From the NCBI RefSeq assembly GCF_018854495.1, contig NZ_JABBDR010000155.1, positions 1 through 14,303 on the forward strand: 14,303 nucleotides of DNA. The letters run 5' to 3'. Position 1 is the stretch's first letter; each line of letters begins with the position of its first letter. The stretch is from Acidithiobacillus ferruginosus. Lineage in GTDB: Bacteria > Pseudomonadota > Gammaproteobacteria > Acidithiobacillales > Acidithiobacillaceae. The translations under genes were made by a program, and so were the position numbers. The notes under the pieces were generated by a model. It saw only the letters and a list, made by a program, of their open reading frames with translations, was not told the origin of the DNA and made no database searches. Of this stretch, positions 13,535 through 14,303 are shown one piece after another.

Positions 13535-14303
13535 CTAAGCATCGGCCTGTTTCCTGGTGTCGGCCTTCTTCTCCTGCTTCGCCGGGAACTGCGCTTTGAT
13601 GTAGTCCTGATCGGCCTTGATGACCGTCTCAAGGCGCTCGAAAATACCGTAATCCGTCCGATACGGACGCGGACGCCTGGGATTCTCGGGAGCATACACT
13701 TTGGGTTTTTCCGCCCACTGCTTGAACTCGTCGCTGAAGGAAACCATGGGCACTTTGACGTGGAAGAACCTGCTTCCGCCCCAGGAGAGAATGCACTCGC
13801 CCTTGCCCAGTGCTTTGAGGTCATCCGGGGAGACCTTGTACATCTCCTGTTCACGTTCGCCTTCCGTGGTTCCCGCTCCTGCTCCGGCGGCGCCACTGCC
13901 TACCACATCCGTTGAGGATTCGCTGGCGGAATCCGAACTGCTTTCCGAGAGTGTTTTCAACACGCCCAACCGCATCCCGATGTAATCCCCGGCAAACTCC
14001 GCCGTCTCCTGAGCACCGAGCTGGAAGAAGGTCTTCGTGGCACAGTTGCCCGCCACCTTGTCGAACAGGGTTTCTGATACGCCATCGAGGTTGGCTTTGG
14101 TCTGCGGGCTGAGCATGAGTCGCTGGCGGGCGGAGCGGGCCTGCTCGAAGAGGCGATCCCAGGTGTCCGACAGGTAAGAACCTGGTTCATCCAGGAAGAC
14201 CAGAGTGGATGGATTGGGCCGCATCCGCTCTGGAAGATTTTGAATCCAGGAGACGGCGGTGCGATAGTCTCCAATGAACATTTTGGCGAAGTCGGAGGCC
14301 GTC
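13535..14303 (-). CDS. traD: Conjugative coupling protein TraD, C-terminal part (cut by window edge)
   Basis: The frame is open at the right edge, so only about the last 255 residues are present. TraD is the hexameric VirD4/TrwB-type ATPase that brings the relaxase-DNA complex to the secretion channel. A Walker B segment is visible in STLVFLDEPG, followed by the conserved QARSARQRLMLSPQT region, where the ATPase core contacts a neighbouring subunit, and LFDKVAGNCATKTFFQLG. This is the layout of the TraD family of SXT/TOL-type elements. A Ser-rich, Gly/Ala-rich insertion (13850-13954) splits the remaining core. The C-terminus has GKGECILSWGG-x-RFFHVKVP, typical of the end of the core, then a basic, Pro-rich tail. 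The stop at 13535 is followed by the promoter and palindrome of the next gene. Confidence 0.85.
   Translation of the reverse strand, partial: TASDFAKMFIGDYRTAVSWIQNLPERMRPNPSTLVFLDEPGSYLSDTWDRLFEQARSARQRLMLSPQTKANLDGVSETLFDKVAGNCATKTFFQLGAQETAEFAGDYIGMRLGVLKTLSESSSDSASESSTDVVGSGAAGAGAGTTEGEREQEMYKVSPDDLKALGKGECILSWGGSRFFHVKVPMVSFSDEFKQWAEKPKVYAPENPRRPRPYRTDYGIFERLETVIKADQDYIKAQFPAKQEKKADTRKQADA

Noticed and set aside
13462..13896. Upstream extension of the RHH gene's frame into traD
   Set aside because: The extension is an Arg/Ser-rich shadow of traD and would cross the promoter and palindrome; the fold begins after the ATG at 13461.

Overview
The window is most likely an internal part of an integrative conjugative element (or large conjugative plasmid) of a proteobacterium, encoding an F-type type IV secretion system. 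The evidence is a minus-strand series of recognisable transfer genes: the C-terminal part of a TraD coupling protein, a MOBH/TraI_2-like HD-domain relaxase, a lytic transglycosylase, and TraF, TraH and TraG in the usual F/SXT order. The host is not identifiable from sequence alone. A MOBH relaxase with an F-like mating apparatus occurs in SXT/R391-like elements and in Acidithiobacillus ICEs, and the latter is a guess only.

Layout, read in the direction of the minus-strand operons (right to left). Block 1 (14303 to 8548): traD (cut by the window edge); a short gap with a near-consensus promoter overlapping a 32-bp near-palindrome; a small ribbon-helix-helix protein; a small membrane protein; a winged-helix-like protein with no conventional start; a small protein resembling the UvrD/PcrA C-terminal Tudor domain; the TraI-like relaxase; and a protein joining a sigma-70 region-2-like domain to two helix-turn-helix segments. 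Genes in this block are tightly packed, often overlapping or within about 20 bases. Block 2 (8050 to 8510, plus strand): two small membrane-protein genes with strong ribosome binding sites, followed by a hairpin with a short T tract that separates them from the convergent end of block 1. Block 3 (7930 to 1716, minus): lytic transglycosylase, TraF, TraH and TraG, all coupled. Block 4 (1606 to 520, minus): a small acidic protein with an internally repeated motif and a 214-aa membrane protein with its own promoter. At the left end a plus-strand lipoprotein gene (83 to 298) resembles EexN entry-exclusion lipoproteins.

How the parts fit together: TraI would nick and pilot the DNA, TraD would dock it to the channel, TraF, TraH and TraG would assemble the pilus and stabilise mating pairs, and the transglycosylase would open the cell wall. 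In SXT-like elements the entry-exclusion gene follows traG, so the membrane protein at 520-1164 and the EexN-like lipoprotein are candidates for exclusion functions. The least ordinary part is the set of small, possibly transcription-related proteins around the relaxase: a ribbon-helix-helix, a winged-helix, a Tudor-like and a sigma-like/double-HTH protein, which may form an element-specific regulatory module. Stretches without genes are all shorter than 300 bases; the largest is 299-519, which holds only a hairpin just after the lipoprotein gene. I see no tRNA, rRNA, CRISPR array, insertion sequence or integrase.
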